DNA of 64,000 nt from Pseudoxanthomonas sacheonensis (GCF_010093305.1 NZ_PDWS01000018.1:1-64000), one strand, 5' to 3'. Positions 48,391 through 61,496 are shown, numbered from the stretch's first letter. Made by a program: numbers and translations. The notes: generated by a model from the letters alone, not told the origin.

Positions 48391-49275
48391 ATGAATGAAC
48401 GGGAAAATTCATTGGCCTTTTTTGGCCTCAAACTGGGGCTGCTGTTATCGACATGCTTGGCTGCCTGCCAGGCGAAACCTGCAAGCGAACCCACAACTGC
48501 AACTTTTTCCGCCAGCAACTACTTCCAAGGCGAGGCCCTGGAGCTGGCCGAAGCAGTCGATCGCAACGATGCAGCCGACGTCCAACGGCTGATCAAGCAA
48601 GAAGGCGTCAACCCGGATGTGATCTTCGACGAGAGCGCCATGCCCATGGTGGTTTGGCCGGTATTCAACAAGAACCTGCCTGGCTTGAAGTTACTGCTGG
48701 ACAACGGAGCCAATCCCAACGCTCGTCGCATCGATTCACAACGTCCAAGCGGGCAGCAACGCAATAATGCTCTGGTTTTTGCCGCCAGCGACGCCGACTC
48801 GCGCTATCTGGCGATGTTGCTCGATTACGGTGGGGATCCCAACACTCACAACTCCAATGGTGAAGCGCTGACCCATGTGGCTTATTTGCAAGATCAATGG
48901 CCAAACGTAAAGATGCTGATCGAGCGTGGCGCCAACGTCAACGAAGGCCTCTATGCACCAGAGGGCTACAACACCGTGGTCAATTGGTATTCCCGTTTTG
49001 GCAATTTCGAACAAGTCTACTGGTTGCTCCAGCATGGGGCCGATCCCACCCGTACTACCGAGACCCAGAAAGGATCGGCCAATAAGACCCGCATGCCCGT
49101 GGTTGACGATATCTACTGGCTACCGGTCAAACCGCAGATAGTCGAATGGCAACGCAAGTGCCAGTATTGGCTGCGGGACCACGGTATCGACCGGTCGCCC
49201 ATGCCGACCCAGATAAAGGACAGCCGTATCCAGCTTGGGCTGCCCAGCGAAGAGAAAGACATCCCGCTTTTATAA
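48391..49275 (+). CDS. ankyrin-repeat lipoprotein 2, tandem paralogue
   Basis: 294 aa, same length and no gaps versus the gene before it; by eye only about 29 of the last 240 residues differ, while the signal peptides differ more. Lipobox LAAC, Cys26, +2 Gln. Same ankyrin pattern (GLKLLLDNGANPNAR, GGDPNTHNSNG, GANVNEGL). Starts 41 bp after copy 1. A recent tandem duplication; either dosage of immunity or recognition of a second effector variant. Confidence 0.7.
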   Translation: MNERENSLAFFGLKLGLLLSTCLAACQAKPASEPTTATFSASNYFQGEALELAEAVDRNDAADVQRLIKQEGVNPDVIFDESAMPMVVWPVFNKNLPGLKLLLDNGANPNARRIDSQRPSGQQRNNALVFAASDADSRYLAMLLDYGGDPNTHNSNGEALTHVAYLQDQWPNVKMLIERGANVNEGLYAPEGYNTVVNWYSRFGNFEQVYWLLQHGADPTRTTETQKGSANKTRMPVVDDIYWLPVKPQIVEWQRKCQYWLRDHGIDRSPMPTQIKDSRIQLGLPSEEKDIPLL

Positions 49276-49373
49276 GGCATCTCGCAACGACGAAGCGCGG
49301 AAGCATCGACAGACAACGCACCGATTTGCTGGGCTTAGAGAATTCGGCCCTGCAACCGATTTGCAACAAACTC

Positions 49374-49404
49374 TTGCAATAATTCCATTATTCCGGAATT
49401 ATGG
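49374..49404 (+). promoter_or_regulatory. arsR promoter with operator palindrome
   Basis: TTGCAA (49374-49379), 17-bp spacer, AATTAT (49397-49402). The 20-bp imperfect palindrome CCATTATTCCGGAATTATGG at 49385-49404 (9 of 10 paired) covers spacer and -10, so bound ArsR blocks the polymerase. Predicted +1 is at 49409, the A of the arsR ATG. Confidence 0.7.
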
Positions 49405-49408
49405 AAAT

Positions 49409-49729
49409 ATGGACACATCCGAAACAGTCGAAGCCCTTCGCGCCCTGGCCCACGACCATCGACTTGCCGCCTATCGGGCCCTTGTACAGGCAGGCCCGAA
49501 TGGCATGGCGGTCGGCGAGCTTCGCGACGCGCTGGACTTGCCTGCCGCCACGCTCACGGCCCATTTGAACCAATTGCGCGCGGCGGGACTCGTCAACGAC
49601 GAAAGGGAGGGGCGTGTCATCCGGATACGTGCCGACTACGGCCGCATGAACGGCCTGATCGGCTTCCTGACGGAGAACTGCTGCGGCGGCAAATCCTGCG
49701 CGCCAGCGCCCAAGAAAGTTCTGCGTTGA
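49409..49729 (+). CDS. arsR: ArsR-family arsenic-responsive repressor
   Basis: 106 aa. Winged helix (LAHDHRLAAYRALVQAG, GMAVGELRDALDLPAATLTAHLNQLRAAGLV, DEREGRVIRIRA). It lacks the classic E. coli CVCDLC metal site; a CCGGKSC cluster at the C-terminus is a likely As(III) site, as in Acidithiobacillus/Corynebacterium-type ArsR. It sits first in the ars operon and has its own operator. ATG chosen because the palindrome ends 4 bp before it. Confidence 0.93.
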   Translation: MDTSETVEALRALAHDHRLAAYRALVQAGPNGMAVGELRDALDLPAATLTAHLNQLRAAGLVNDEREGRVIRIRADYGRMNGLIGFLTENCCGGKSCAPAPKKVLR

Positions 49730-49750
49730 CCCACGACCAATGGAATCGAA

Positions 49751-50254
49751 ATGGAAGACAAGACCTACAACGTTCTGTTTCTCTGCACCGGCAACTCAGC
49801 CCGGAGCATCATGGCCGAAGCGATCCTCAACGTCCTGGGCAAGGGACGATTCAAGGCATTCAGCGCCGGCAGCAACCCGAGCGGGAGGGTTCAGCCCATG
49901 GCGCAGGAGCTTGCCGAAGCTATCGGCTACGACACCATCGATATCCGCAGCAAGAACTGGGATGAATTCGCTGCCGAGGGCGCGCCCGAGATGGACATGG
50001 TCATCACCGTCTGCGACAACGCGGCCGGCGAATCCTGTCCCGTTTGGCTCGGCCACCCCGCGCTGGCGCACTGGGGCGTGCCCGACCCTGTTGCCGTCAC
50101 CGGCGATGAAGACACCCGCCGCCGCGCCTACACCGCCGCTTTCGCCACGCTCCGCCGACGAATCGAGTTGCTGCTGGCACTGCCGCTGCAAAGCCTGGAC
50201 CATCTGGCGGCGCAGGCCAAACTAAGGGAAATCGGGAAGGTCGGCGCGGAATGA
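49751..50254 (+). CDS. arsC: arsenate reductase ArsC, thioredoxin-coupled type
   Basis: 167 aa, low-molecular-weight phosphatase fold. P-loop CTGNSAR with Cys12 and Arg18, second Cys pair Cys88 and Cys96 in VCDNAAGESCP. It reduces As(V) to As(III) with a Cys relay. 21 bp after arsR; overlaps the channel gene by 4 bp. Confidence 0.95.
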   Translation: MEDKTYNVLFLCTGNSARSIMAEAILNVLGKGRFKAFSAGSNPSGRVQPMAQELAEAIGYDTIDIRSKNWDEFAAEGAPEMDMVITVCDNAAGESCPVWLGHPALAHWGVPDPVAVTGDEDTRRRAYTAAFATLRRRIELLLALPLQSLDHLAAQAKLREIGKVGAE

Positions 50255-50901
50255 CCTCGAAGCGATTGTTGTCCGAATTCCTGGCCACCGGACTTCTGCT
50301 GGTAACGGTAGTAGGTTCCGGGATCATGGCCGAACGCCTGGCCGGCGGAAACGGCGCCATCGCCTTGATCGCGAACACCCTGGCGACCATCGGCGGGCTC
50401 TACGTCCTGATCGAAATATTCGGCCCCGTTAGCGGGGCGCACATGAATCCCGCGGTCAGCGCGGTCATGGCCGCGCGCGGCGGCTTGCCGTGGAAGACGC
50501 TGCCCGGATACGTCGTTGTCCAACTGGCAGGCGCCGCATGCGGCGCCTGGCTGGCCAATGCGATGTTCGAACTGCCTGTCCTGGAATTCTCGACAAAAAC
50601 CCGCGCGGGAATCGGGCAATGGTTGGGCGAGATAGTCGCGACCGCCGGCCTGCTGCTCGTTGTTCTGCGCGCGCCGTCCGCACGCGTTGCGGCGTTGGTT
50701 GCCGCCTACATCGGCGCCGCCTACTGGTTTACTTCTTCAACCTCTTTCGCCAATCCAGCGGCCGCTTTCGGACGAATGTTCAGTGATAGTTTCGCCGGCA
50801 TCTCTCCCCACGACGTTCCCGGATTCGTGATTGCCGAAGGCATCGGCGCGGCGATGGGAATGGCCATCAACAAGCTCTTGGGCCCCACCGATCATGCGTG
50901 A
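50251..50901 (+). CDS. aquaglyceroporin of the AqpS type (arsenic channel)
   Basis: 216 aa, six TM helices, two NPA half-helices at 66-68 (HMNPAVS) and 168-170 (ANPAAAFGR). The usual Arg right after the second NPA, part of the selectivity filter, is Ala171 here, which widens the pore and removes a positive charge. Sits between arsC and arsH as AqpS does in Sinorhizobium, where it lets As(III) made by ArsC leave the cell, so it replaces ArsB/Acr3. Overlaps arsC by 4 and arsH by 8 bp. Confidence 0.85.
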   Translation: MTSKRLLSEFLATGLLLVTVVGSGIMAERLAGGNGAIALIANTLATIGGLYVLIEIFGPVSGAHMNPAVSAVMAARGGLPWKTLPGYVVVQLAGAACGAWLANAMFELPVLEFSTKTRAGIGQWLGEIVATAGLLLVVLRAPSARVAALVAAYIGAAYWFTSSTSFANPAAAFGRMFSDSFAGISPHDVPGFVIAEGIGAAMGMAINKLLGPTDHA

Positions 50902-51613
50902 CTCCGTGCTATTGCCGAACGTCGACACCGGGCTGTTCGCGCTCCCCACTTTGGAGCAGCTTTCGCCGCCCGCCCGGGCGACCCATCCGCCCCGCTTCCT
51001 GCTGCTCTACGGCTCGCTTCGCAAACGGTCTTTTAGCAAGCTCCTGGCTCTTGAGGCTGCACGCCTGCTCGAAGCGATGGGCGCGGAAACGCGCGTATTC
51101 GACCCCGCGGGCCTGCCTTTGCCCGATGCCGAACCGGATACGCACCCGAAGGTGCAGGAACTTCGCCAGCTAGCCCAATGGGCGGAAGGCATGGTCTGGA
51201 GCTCGCCCGAGCGTCATGGCGCGATGTCGGGAATCATGAAAGCGCAAATAGACTGGATACCCTTGTCGCATGGCTCGGTGCGCCCGACGCAGGGAAAGAC
51301 GCTGGCGGTGATGCAGGTGTCCGGCGGCTCGCAATCGTTCAATGCCGTCAATCAGCTGCGGATCCTGGGGCGATGGATGAGGATGCTCACGATCCCCAAC
51401 CAATCCTCGGTCGCCAAGGCCTTCAATGAATTCGACGATGCCGGCCGGATGAAGCCGTCTGCCTTCTACGATCGCGTCGTGGACGTGATGGAGGAGCTGA
51501 TGAAGTTCACCCTGCTCACGCGCGATGTTTCTCCCTTTCTGGTGGACCGCTACAGCGAAAGGAAAGAAAGCGCCAAAGCGCTGTCCAAGCGTGTCGGTTT
51601 CCGAACCATCTAA
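50894..51613 (+). CDS. arsH: ArsH NADPH-dependent FMN reductase
   Basis: 239 aa. Flavodoxin-like fold with FMN loop [18 protein letters not shown] and [23 protein letters not shown]. ArsH oxidises trivalent methylarsenicals and reduces redox stress. Start ATG 50894 overlaps the channel stop. Last gene of the operon, followed by a terminator. Confidence 0.95.
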   Translation: MRDSVLLPNVDTGLFALPTLEQLSPPARATHPPRFLLLYGSLRKRSFSKLLALEAARLLEAMGAETRVFDPAGLPLPDAEPDTHPKVQELRQLAQWAEGMVWSSPERHGAMSGIMKAQIDWIPLSHGSVRPTQGKTLAVMQVSGGSQSFNAVNQLRILGRWMRMLTIPNQSSVAKAFNEFDDAGRMKPSAFYDRVVDVMEELMKFTLLTRDVSPFLVDRYSERKESAKALSKRVGFRTI

Positions 51614-51615
51614 CG

Positions 51616-51645
51616 AAAAAGCCGCCCTTTCGGGGCGGCCTTTTT
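51616..51645 (+). terminator. terminator of the ars operon
   Basis: GCCGCCC/GGGCGGC stem with a TTTCG-type loop, flanked by five A and five T; 2 bp after the arsH stop. It also stands just downstream of the leftward tRNA-Thr. Confidence 0.9.
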
Positions 51646-51653
51646 GCAGAATC

Positions 51654-51729
51654 TGGTGCCGGAAATAGGAATCGAACCTACGACCTCATCATTACGAATG
51701 ACGCGCTCTACCAACTGAGCTATTCCGGC
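51654..51729 (-). tRNA. tRNA-Thr (anticodon CGT)
   Basis: 76 nt on the minus strand. Acceptor GCCGGAA with TTCCGGC, D arm GCTCAGTTGGTAGAGC, anticodon arm TCATTCGTAATGA, T arm GTAGGTTCGATTCCTAT, encoded CCA. Reads ACG. Ends 35 bp from the ispH stop. Confidence 0.97.
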
Positions 51730-51764
51730 GAGGCCGTGAATTCTAGGGGTCGCAGGGGGTGGGG

Positions 51765-52715
51765 TCAATTCACCAGTTGCAGGCGGAGCTCCTTGGGCAG
51801 GGCGAAAACCATGCTTTCCGGCTCTCCGTCCAGCTCGGCCACCCCGTTGGCGCCCAGCTCGCGCAGGCGCTCGATCACACCCTGCACCAGCACGTCCGGT
51901 GCCGAAGCGCCCGCAGTCACGCCGATGCGGGTCTTGCCCGCCAGCCACGACGGCTCGATTTCCGCGGCTCCATCGATCAGATAGGCCTCCACGCCTTCGC
52001 GCTCGGCCAGCTCGCGCAGGCGGTTGGAATTGGAACTGTTGGGCGACCCCACCACCAGCATCAGATCGCAACGCGCAGCCAGCTCGCGCACGGCATCCTG
52101 GCGGTTCTGGGTGGCGTAGCAGATGTCGTCGTGGCGCGGGCCCTGCATCTCCGGGAAACGGGCCTGCAGCGCTTCGATGATGCCGCGGGTGTCGTCCACC
52201 GACAGCGTGGTCTGGGTGGTATAGGCCAGGTTCTGCGGCTGCTCCACTTGCAGCGTGGCCACGCCTTCCAGGTCTTCCACCAGATAGATCCGCCCCGTCC
52301 CGTATTCGCTGTTCCACTGGCCCATGGTGCCTTCCACTTCCGGGTGTCCGGCATGGCCGATCAGCACCACGTCGCGGCCGGCGCGGCAATGGCGCGCGAC
52401 TTCGAAATGGACCTTGGTGACCAATGGGCAGGTCGCGTCGAAGATCTTCAGGCCGCGCGAAGCGGCTTCGGCGCGCACCGCCTGCGATACGCCGTGCGCG
52501 CTGAAGATCACCGTGGCGTTGTCGGGCACTTCGTCGAGTTCTTCCACGAACACCGCGCCGCGGTTGCGCAGGTCTTCCACCACGAAGCGGTTGTGGACCA
52601 CCTCATGGCGGACGTAGATCGGTGCGCCCAGGGTTTCGATGGCGCGCTTGACGATCTCGATGGCGCGGTCGACCCCGGCGCAGAAACCCCTGGGATTGGC
52701 GAGAAGGATGTCCAT
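51765..52715 (-). CDS. ispH: 4-hydroxy-3-methylbut-2-enyl diphosphate reductase
   Basis: 316 aa. Start ATG 52715 ([19 protein letters not shown]); Fe-S Cys12, with further Cys in [11 protein letters not shown] and the third in the [19 protein letters not shown] region. His of the active site in [17 protein letters not shown]. Last step of the MEP isoprenoid pathway, making IPP and DMAPP. lspA lies 7 bp upstream, so ileS-lspA-ispH form one transcript. Confidence 0.97.
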   Translation of the reverse strand: MDILLANPRGFCAGVDRAIEIVKRAIETLGAPIYVRHEVVHNRFVVEDLRNRGAVFVEELDEVPDNATVIFSAHGVSQAVRAEAASRGLKIFDATCPLVTKVHFEVARHCRAGRDVVLIGHAGHPEVEGTMGQWNSEYGTGRIYLVEDLEGVATLQVEQPQNLAYTTQTTLSVDDTRGIIEALQARFPEMQGPRHDDICYATQNRQDAVRELAARCDLMLVVGSPNSSNSNRLRELAEREGVEAYLIDGAAEIEPSWLAGKTRIGVTAGASAPDVLVQGVIERLRELGANGVAELDGEPESMVFALPKELRLQLVN

Positions 52716-52722
52716 GGCTCGA

Positions 52723-53226
52723 TTATGGACCTTTGGCCTTGCGCTTGCCGTCAAAAAGGCCGAACAAAGCGATGCCGACGGCACCCGCGACGATGGCCGA
52801 ATCGGCCAGATTGAAGGCCGGCCAGTAGTGCTCGCGCCAGTGCCACTGGATGAAATCGACGACGTGCCCGTGCATCAGGCGGTCGATGACGTTGCCCAGC
52901 GCTCCGCCGATCACCAGCGCGTAGGGCACTGCCTGACGCCAGTCCCCGCGCGCCGTGCGCGACAGCCAGAATCCCAGCAGGCCGCTGATGGCGACAGCGA
53001 GGATCGTGAAGAACCAGATCTGCCAGCCGCCCGCATCGCTCAGAAAACTGAACGCAGCCCCGGTGTTGTAGGTGCGGTACCAGTTCCAGAAACCTTCGAT
53101 AACCGGGATGGCGGTGTATTCCGGCAGCTTCGCCAGCACCCAGGCTTTGCTCAGCTGGTCCAGAGCGATGACGACGATGGACAGGATCAGCCAGGTGAGG
53201 GCGCTGGGTTTGGGGTGATTGGACAT
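52723..53226 (-). CDS. lspA: lipoprotein signal peptidase II
   Basis: 167 aa, four TM helices. Catalytic Asp pair in [19 protein letters not shown] and [12 protein letters not shown]; also DQLSKAW near the N-terminus. Cleaves prolipoprotein signal peptides after lipidation, serving the many lipoproteins in this window. Start 53226. Confidence 0.97.
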   Translation of the reverse strand: MSNHPKPSALTWLILSIVVIALDQLSKAWVLAKLPEYTAIPVIEGFWNWYRTYNTGAAFSFLSDAGGWQIWFFTILAVAISGLLGFWLSRTARGDWRQAVPYALVIGGALGNVIDRLMHGHVVDFIQWHWREHYWPAFNLADSAIVAGAVGIALFGLFDGKRKAKGP

Positions 53227-53250
53227 GTGGGACGACGCCTTCGTTTGTTC

Positions 53251-53271
53251 CCTTCTCCCACCGGGAGAAGG
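53251..53271. repeat. hairpin repeat between ileS and lspA
   Basis: CCTTCTCCC/GGGAGAAGG with a short loop, of the same type as the CCCTCTCCC element at 33177. No T run, so probably not a terminator. Confidence 0.6.
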
Positions 53272-53281
53272 AAACGCAAGA

Positions 53282-56109
<2,828 letters not shown>

Positions 56110-56113
<4 letters not shown>

Positions 56114-57063
56114 GCGGTCGCTCGTAGTCGTTGTTCGGAAAGGAGGCGGCGCGCGGTTCCGGCGTCGCGTTGCATCTGCTCGGTCAGTGAGGGTAGATCG
56201 GGGAATTTGAGTTCGTCGCGCAGCTTGGCGACGAATTCGACTTCGATATGGCGCCCGTACAGATCGCCGTCGAAATCGAACAAGTGCGCTTCCAACAGAG
56301 GTTCTACGCCGTCGACGGTGGGACGCGTGCCGAAACTGGACACCGACGCATGGGGGCGCTCGCCCACTCCATGCACCCAGGTCGCGTAGATGCCGGAAAG
56401 CGCCGGCACTTTCGGAAAGCGCAGATTGGCGGTGGGGAAACCCAGCGTGCGGCCCAGCTGCTTGCCGCGCACCACGCGTCCGCCGATCGAATAAGCGCGG
56501 CCCAGCAGACGCGAGGCGTCGGTGAAGTCGCCGCTACGCAGGGCCTCGCGGATACGGGTGCTGGAAACGCGTTCGCCCTGCAGCAGCACCGGCTCGATTT
56601 CGTTCGCGGAAAAGCCGAGTTCGCGGCCCATCTGTTTCAGCAGGGGCAGATCGCCGCCGCGCCGATGGCCGAAACGGAAATCCGGACCGATCCAGACCTC
56701 GCGCGCTTCCAGCCGGCCGACCAGCAGGCTGCGCACGAACTCCTCCGCGCCCATGGCCGACAGGCGGGCGTCGAAGCGCAGCAGGCCGACGCTGTCCGCG
56801 CCCAGGTCGCGCAGGCCCCGGTACTTGCCGCGCGCCAGGGTCAGGCGCGGCGGCGGCAGGTCGCGGGAAAAGAACTCGCGCGGCAGCGGCTCGAAGCTCA
56901 GCGCCACCGCCGGCAAGGACAAATCGCGGGCACGGGCGACGGCGTGGCGCACCAGCGTCCGATGGCCCAGGTGCAGACCGTCGAAGGCGCCGATGCAGAC
57001 CACGCTACCGTGCGGGAACAACGCCCCACCATCGACGTCACGAAACAGCCTGCTCATCACCAT
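56110..57063 (-). CDS. ribF: bifunctional riboflavin kinase/FAD synthetase
   Basis: 317 aa. FMN adenylyltransferase domain with [15 protein letters not shown], then [15 protein letters not shown]-terminal riboflavin kinase domain with [20 protein letters not shown] and [16 protein letters not shown]. Makes FMN and FAD. Start at 57063 (ATG-GTG-ATG, so M1 or M3). Order murJ-ribF-ileS-lspA-ispH is classic. Confidence 0.96.
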
Positions 57064-57087
57064 GAAGTATAGCCGGGCAGCCGCAAC

Positions 57088-58719
57088 TCAATGTCCGCGC
57101 AGGTCGTGGGGACGGATGCCCTGCAGCCACAGCAAGGCACCGTAGACAGCGCCACCGGATCCGACAAGAACCGCCAGGCGCCAGCCCCGCTGCCACCAGG
57201 ACCATGGCGTCCAGTCCTGCCAGAGCCACAGAAGCGCTGTCAGCACCAGGATCATGGCCAGACTGGCGACGACGATCTGGCGGATGAATTTCCTCCATCC
57301 GGGCTGCACCTCGTACACCGCCGCTCGCCGCAGGTACCACCACAGCTGCAGTGCGTTCAGCCATCCTGCCAAGGCGATGGCCAGCGCGAGCAGGGCGTGC
57401 ATGCCGGGCAAGTGTTCCAGAGCTGCGAACCACCTGCCGCCGCTTTTGGCCAGCGCAACCTGGCCAGCATCGGTGAAGGCCAGCACGGACGCGAACAGCA
57501 ATGCGGTGAACAGGGCGTTGGCGACCACCGAGACCACGGCCGCCTTGACCGGGGTACGGGTGTCCTGTCGCGAATAAAAAGCCGGAGCCAGCACTTTGAC
57601 CAGCAGGAACGCCGGCACCGCCATCGATTGGGTCATCAGGCTGAGGCTGCTCATGCGGGTATCCACCGCATCGAACTCGCGATACTGGAACAAGGTCGAC
57701 ATCAGCGGCTGCGCGCACATCACCAGGCCGATGCATGCCGGAATGCCGATCAACAGGCAGAGCCTGAATCCCCAGTCCAGGCCCTTCGAGAAGCCCGCCG
57801 GATCGGTGGAAGCGTGACGGCTGGACAAGTGCGGCAGGATCACCGTGCCGATGGCGACGCCGAACATGCCCAGGGGGAATTCCAGCAAGCGGTCGCTGTA
57901 GTAGAGCCAGGTAACGCTGCCGCCCACCAGGAACGAAGCCATCAGGGTGTTGAGCAACAAGTTCACCTGTGCGACGGATGAGCCGAACAAGGTCGGCACC
58001 ATCAACTTCATGATCTTGCGCACGCCCGCGTCGGCCGCACCCCAACGAGGAGTCGGCAGCAGACCCAGCTTTGCCAGCGACGGCAACTGGAACGCCAACT
58101 GCAGGATGCCGGCGGCGAAGACACCCCAGGCCAGGGCGAGAATGGGATCCAGCCCCAAGCGCGGCATCAACGGGGTCAGCCACAGCGCGGCCGCGATCAT
58201 CGAGACGTTCATCAGTACCGGGGACAGCGCCGGTATCGCGAACCTCCCGTAGGTGTTGAGAATGCCGCCGACCAGCGAGGCCAAAGAGATGAACAGCGCG
58301 TACGGGAAAGTGATCCGCAGCATTTCCGTCGCCAGTCGGGCCTGCTCGCTGCCTACCTCGAACCCCGGGGCGAACAGACGCATGACCCAGGGCGCCGCCA
58401 GGACCGCGACCGCGGTCAGCACCAGCAGGGCCGCAGTGAGCGTGCCGGCGACCCGGTCCACCAGGTCTTTCACCGCCCGCTGGTCGCCCCTGGCCTTGTA
58501 TTCGGCCAGCACTGGCACGAAAGCCATGGAAAACGACCCTTCCGCCGACAGCCGCCGCATGAAGTTGGGGATGCGGAAGGCCACCACGAAGGCGTCCATG
58601 GCCGGCCCGGCCCCGAAAACCGCCGCGTAGATCTGGTCCCTGACCAGCCCGGACAGCCGGGACAGGAAGGTCATGGAGCTGAAAACGGCCGTGGAACGCA
58701 GCAGACCCTTGCCGCTCAT
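57088..58719 (-). CDS. murJ: lipid II flippase MurJ
   Basis: 543 aa, 14 TM helices, MATE/MVF fold. Start ATG 58719 (MSGKGLLRSTAVFSSMTFLSRLSGLVRDQI). RIPNFMRRLSAEGSFSMAFVPV matches the family. Moves lipid II to the periplasmic side for peptidoglycan synthesis. Divergent from rpsT, 24 bp upstream of ribF. Confidence 0.96.
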   Translation of the reverse strand: MSGKGLLRSTAVFSSMTFLSRLSGLVRDQIYAAVFGAGPAMDAFVVAFRIPNFMRRLSAEGSFSMAFVPVLAEYKARGDQRAVKDLVDRVAGTLTAALLVLTAVAVLAAPWVMRLFAPGFEVGSEQARLATEMLRITFPYALFISLASLVGGILNTYGRFAIPALSPVLMNVSMIAAALWLTPLMPRLGLDPILALAWGVFAAGILQLAFQLPSLAKLGLLPTPRWGAADAGVRKIMKLMVPTLFGSSVAQVNLLLNTLMASFLVGGSVTWLYYSDRLLEFPLGMFGVAIGTVILPHLSSRHASTDPAGFSKGLDWGFRLCLLIGIPACIGLVMCAQPLMSTLFQYREFDAVDTRMSSLSLMTQSMAVPAFLLVKVLAPAFYSRQDTRTPVKAAVVSVVANALFTALLFASVLAFTDAGQVALAKSGGRWFAALEHLPGMHALLALAIALAGWLNALQLWWYLRRAAVYEVQPGWRKFIRQIVVASLAMILVLTALLWLWQDWTPWSWWQRGWRLAVLVGSGGAVYGALLWLQGIRPHDLRGH

Positions 58720-58832
58720 GGAGGGGCTCCCCCCGGGTTGACCCAAGTCCTTGAATACCCCATAATTTCGCGTTCGTTTTTCCGCATTCCGCCCATTACC
58801 GCTCCACCCAACGATTTCCTAGGATACCCACC

Positions 58833-59102
58833 GTGGCAAATATCAAGTCCGCCAAGAAGCGCGCCAAGCAGGCCGTCGTGCGCAATATGCGCAATACCGG
58901 CCAGCGTTCGATGCTGCGCACCGCCGTCAAGAAAGTGCTCAAGGCGCTGGACGCCAACGACGCCGCCGGCGCCCAGGCTGCTTTCGCCGTGGCTCAGCCG
59001 ATCCTGGACCGCTTCAGCGCGCGCGGTCTGATCCACAAGAACAAGGCCGCCCGCCACAAGAGCCGCCTGACCGCCCGCATCAAGGCCCTGCAAGCCGCCT
59101 GA
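58833..59102 (+). CDS. rpsT: 30S ribosomal protein S20
   Basis: 89 aa: [21 protein letters not shown] and [19 protein letters not shown]. The start is GTG at 58833; non-AUG starts are known for rpsT (UUG in E. coli), where it supports autoregulation. No clean Shine-Dalgarno in front (only AGGAT). Own terminator. Confidence 0.97.
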   Translation: MANIKSAKKRAKQAVVRNMRNTGQRSMLRTAVKKVLKALDANDAAGAQAAFAVAQPILDRFSARGLIHKNKAARHKSRLTARIKALQAA

Positions 59103-59123
59103 TACGCAGCGATCCGCAGCACC

Positions 59124-59151
59124 AAAAAACCCGGCTCCGGCCGGGTTTTTT
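59124..59151 (+). terminator. terminator after rpsT
   Basis: CCCGGC/GCCGGG stem flanked by six A and six T, bidirectional; 22 bp after rpsT. Confidence 0.9.
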
Positions 59152-59170
59152 GTTGCCGAATGGGCAATGC

Positions 59171-59239
59171 GCAGGGCGGGCACTGCCCGCCTTGGCCTTG
59201 CATTTCGCGTAAAGCCTCGGCGGGCAGTGCCCGCCCTGC
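59171..59239. repeat. inverted repeat, GCGGGCACTGCCCGC family
   Basis: 21-bp perfect arms at 59171-59191 and 59219-59239 with 27 bp between; each arm contains its own GGGC..GCCC hairpin. Between the converging rpsT and obgE genes. Confidence 0.9.
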
Positions 59240-59247
59240 GCGCCTGC

Positions 59248-60452
<1,205 letters not shown>

Positions 60453-60517
60453 ATCGATTTGATGACAATCGATTTATTGCGTTGGCACTTGATTGTCGAG
60501 ACTACCAGGCAAGAAAC

Positions 60518-60541
60518 GAAAAGCCCCGCACGCGGCGGGGC
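60518..60541 (-). terminator. terminator after rpmA
   Basis: Minus strand GCCCCGC/GCGGGGC stem followed by TTTTCG, 24 bp past the rpmA stop, ending rplU-rpmA before obgE. Confidence 0.75.
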
Positions 60542-60564
60542 CATTCGCTCGTTGCCGCGAAAGC

Positions 60565-60825
60565 TTACGCCTCGGCGACGACGCTCACGGTGCGGCGCTT
60601 TTTGGCGCCCTTCACCGAGAACTCGACCTTGCCGTCGACCAGCGCGAACAGCGTGTGGTCGCGGCCCAGACCCACGCCCGGACCCGGATGGAACTCGGTG
60701 CCGCGCTGGCGCACGATGATGTTGCCTGCGTCGATGGCCTGGCCGCCGTAGATCTTGACGCCCAGCATCTTCGGATTGGAGTCGCGGCCGTTGCGCGAGG
60801 AGCCTACGCCCTTTTTATGTGCCAT
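60565..60825 (-). CDS. rpmA: 50S ribosomal protein L27
   Basis: 86 aa: [20 protein letters not shown], then [20 protein letters not shown]. The N-terminal tail lies near the peptidyl transferase centre. 11 bp after rplU. Confidence 0.98.
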   Translation of the reverse strand: MAHKKGVGSSRNGRDSNPKMLGVKIYGGQAIDAGNIIVRQRGTEFHPGPGVGLGRDHTLFALVDGKVEFSVKGAKKRRTVSVVAEA

Positions 60826-60836
60826 GACTTATCTCC

Positions 60837-61157
60837 TTACTTGCTGTCACCACCGGCGATGCCGGTGATTTCGATTTCGGTGTAGTGCTGCCGGTGGCCC
60901 ATCTGCTTCTTGTGGTGCTTGCGGCGGCGGAACTTGATGATGCGCACCTTGTCGGCGCGACCATGGGACTTGACGGTAGCGGTGACCGAAGCGCCTTTCA
61001 GCGCGTCGCCGAGCTTGACGCCCTCGCCGTCGCCCAGCATCAGGATCTGGTCGAACTTGATCTCCTTGCCGGCTTCGGTTTCGAGCTTCTCGACGCGAAT
61101 CGTTTCGCCCGTCATCACGCGGTATTGCTTACCGCCGGTGACTAGAACTGCGTACAT
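60837..61157 (-). CDS. rplU: 50S ribosomal protein L21
   Basis: 106 aa: [25 protein letters not shown], then [18 protein letters not shown] and [12 protein letters not shown] preceded by AGAAGGAAAC. First gene of rplU-rpmA. Confidence 0.98.
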   Translation of the reverse strand: MYAVLVTGGKQYRVMTGETIRVEKLETEAGKEIKFDQILMLGDGEGVKLGDALKGASVTATVKSHGRADKVRIIKFRRRKHHKKQMGHRQHYTEIEITGIAGGDSK

Positions 61158-61219
61158 GGGTGTTTCCTTCTGTAGTTATTTTATTGACCCTGCCGCCATC
61201 GAGGGCGGACAGAAGCGGA

Positions 61220-61249
61220 ATTGTAAGCCTTTCAGCAGGTTAGGGTCAA
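61220..61249 (-). promoter_or_regulatory. rplU promoter
   Basis: Minus strand TTGACC (complement of 61244-61249), 18-bp spacer, TACAAT (complement of 61220-61225). Predicted start about 61213, giving a leader of about 56 nt. Confidence 0.65.
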
Positions 61250-61278
61250 CATTCCAGTCTTCCGGACCCCTTTGGGGC

Positions 61279-61372
61279 GGGAGCGGCGTCCCGCCGCGAG
61301 CTTCCACCGGCCTCCTGCAGACTCCGAGGGAGTCGGCGCCCCGTTGAGAGCTCGCGGCGGGACGCCGCTCCC
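61279..61372. repeat. inverted repeat, GGGAGCGGCGTCCCGCCGCG family
   Basis: 24-bp perfect arms at 61279-61302 and 61349-61372 around 46 bp. Each arm is itself a GCGGCG..CGCCGC hairpin. Confidence 0.9.
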
Positions 61373-61496
61373 ACGACCCGTCCATCTTCTTGTCCGCCAC
61401 CGCCCGGCGCGGCCAGACCGCCTTTTAATATGGGCATTTGCCCCCAGATCGAGGGATCGCTACGCTTCCCTGTTCGCTGACCGGATCCCCCACCCG

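Larger units (their letters stand above)
61158..61496. other. divergent rplU-uvrA intergenic region
   Basis: 339 bp without a gene: rplU leader and promoter (61220-61249), a long inverted repeat (61279-61372), and the uvrA promoter area. No LexA box is seen in front of uvrA. Confidence 0.6.
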
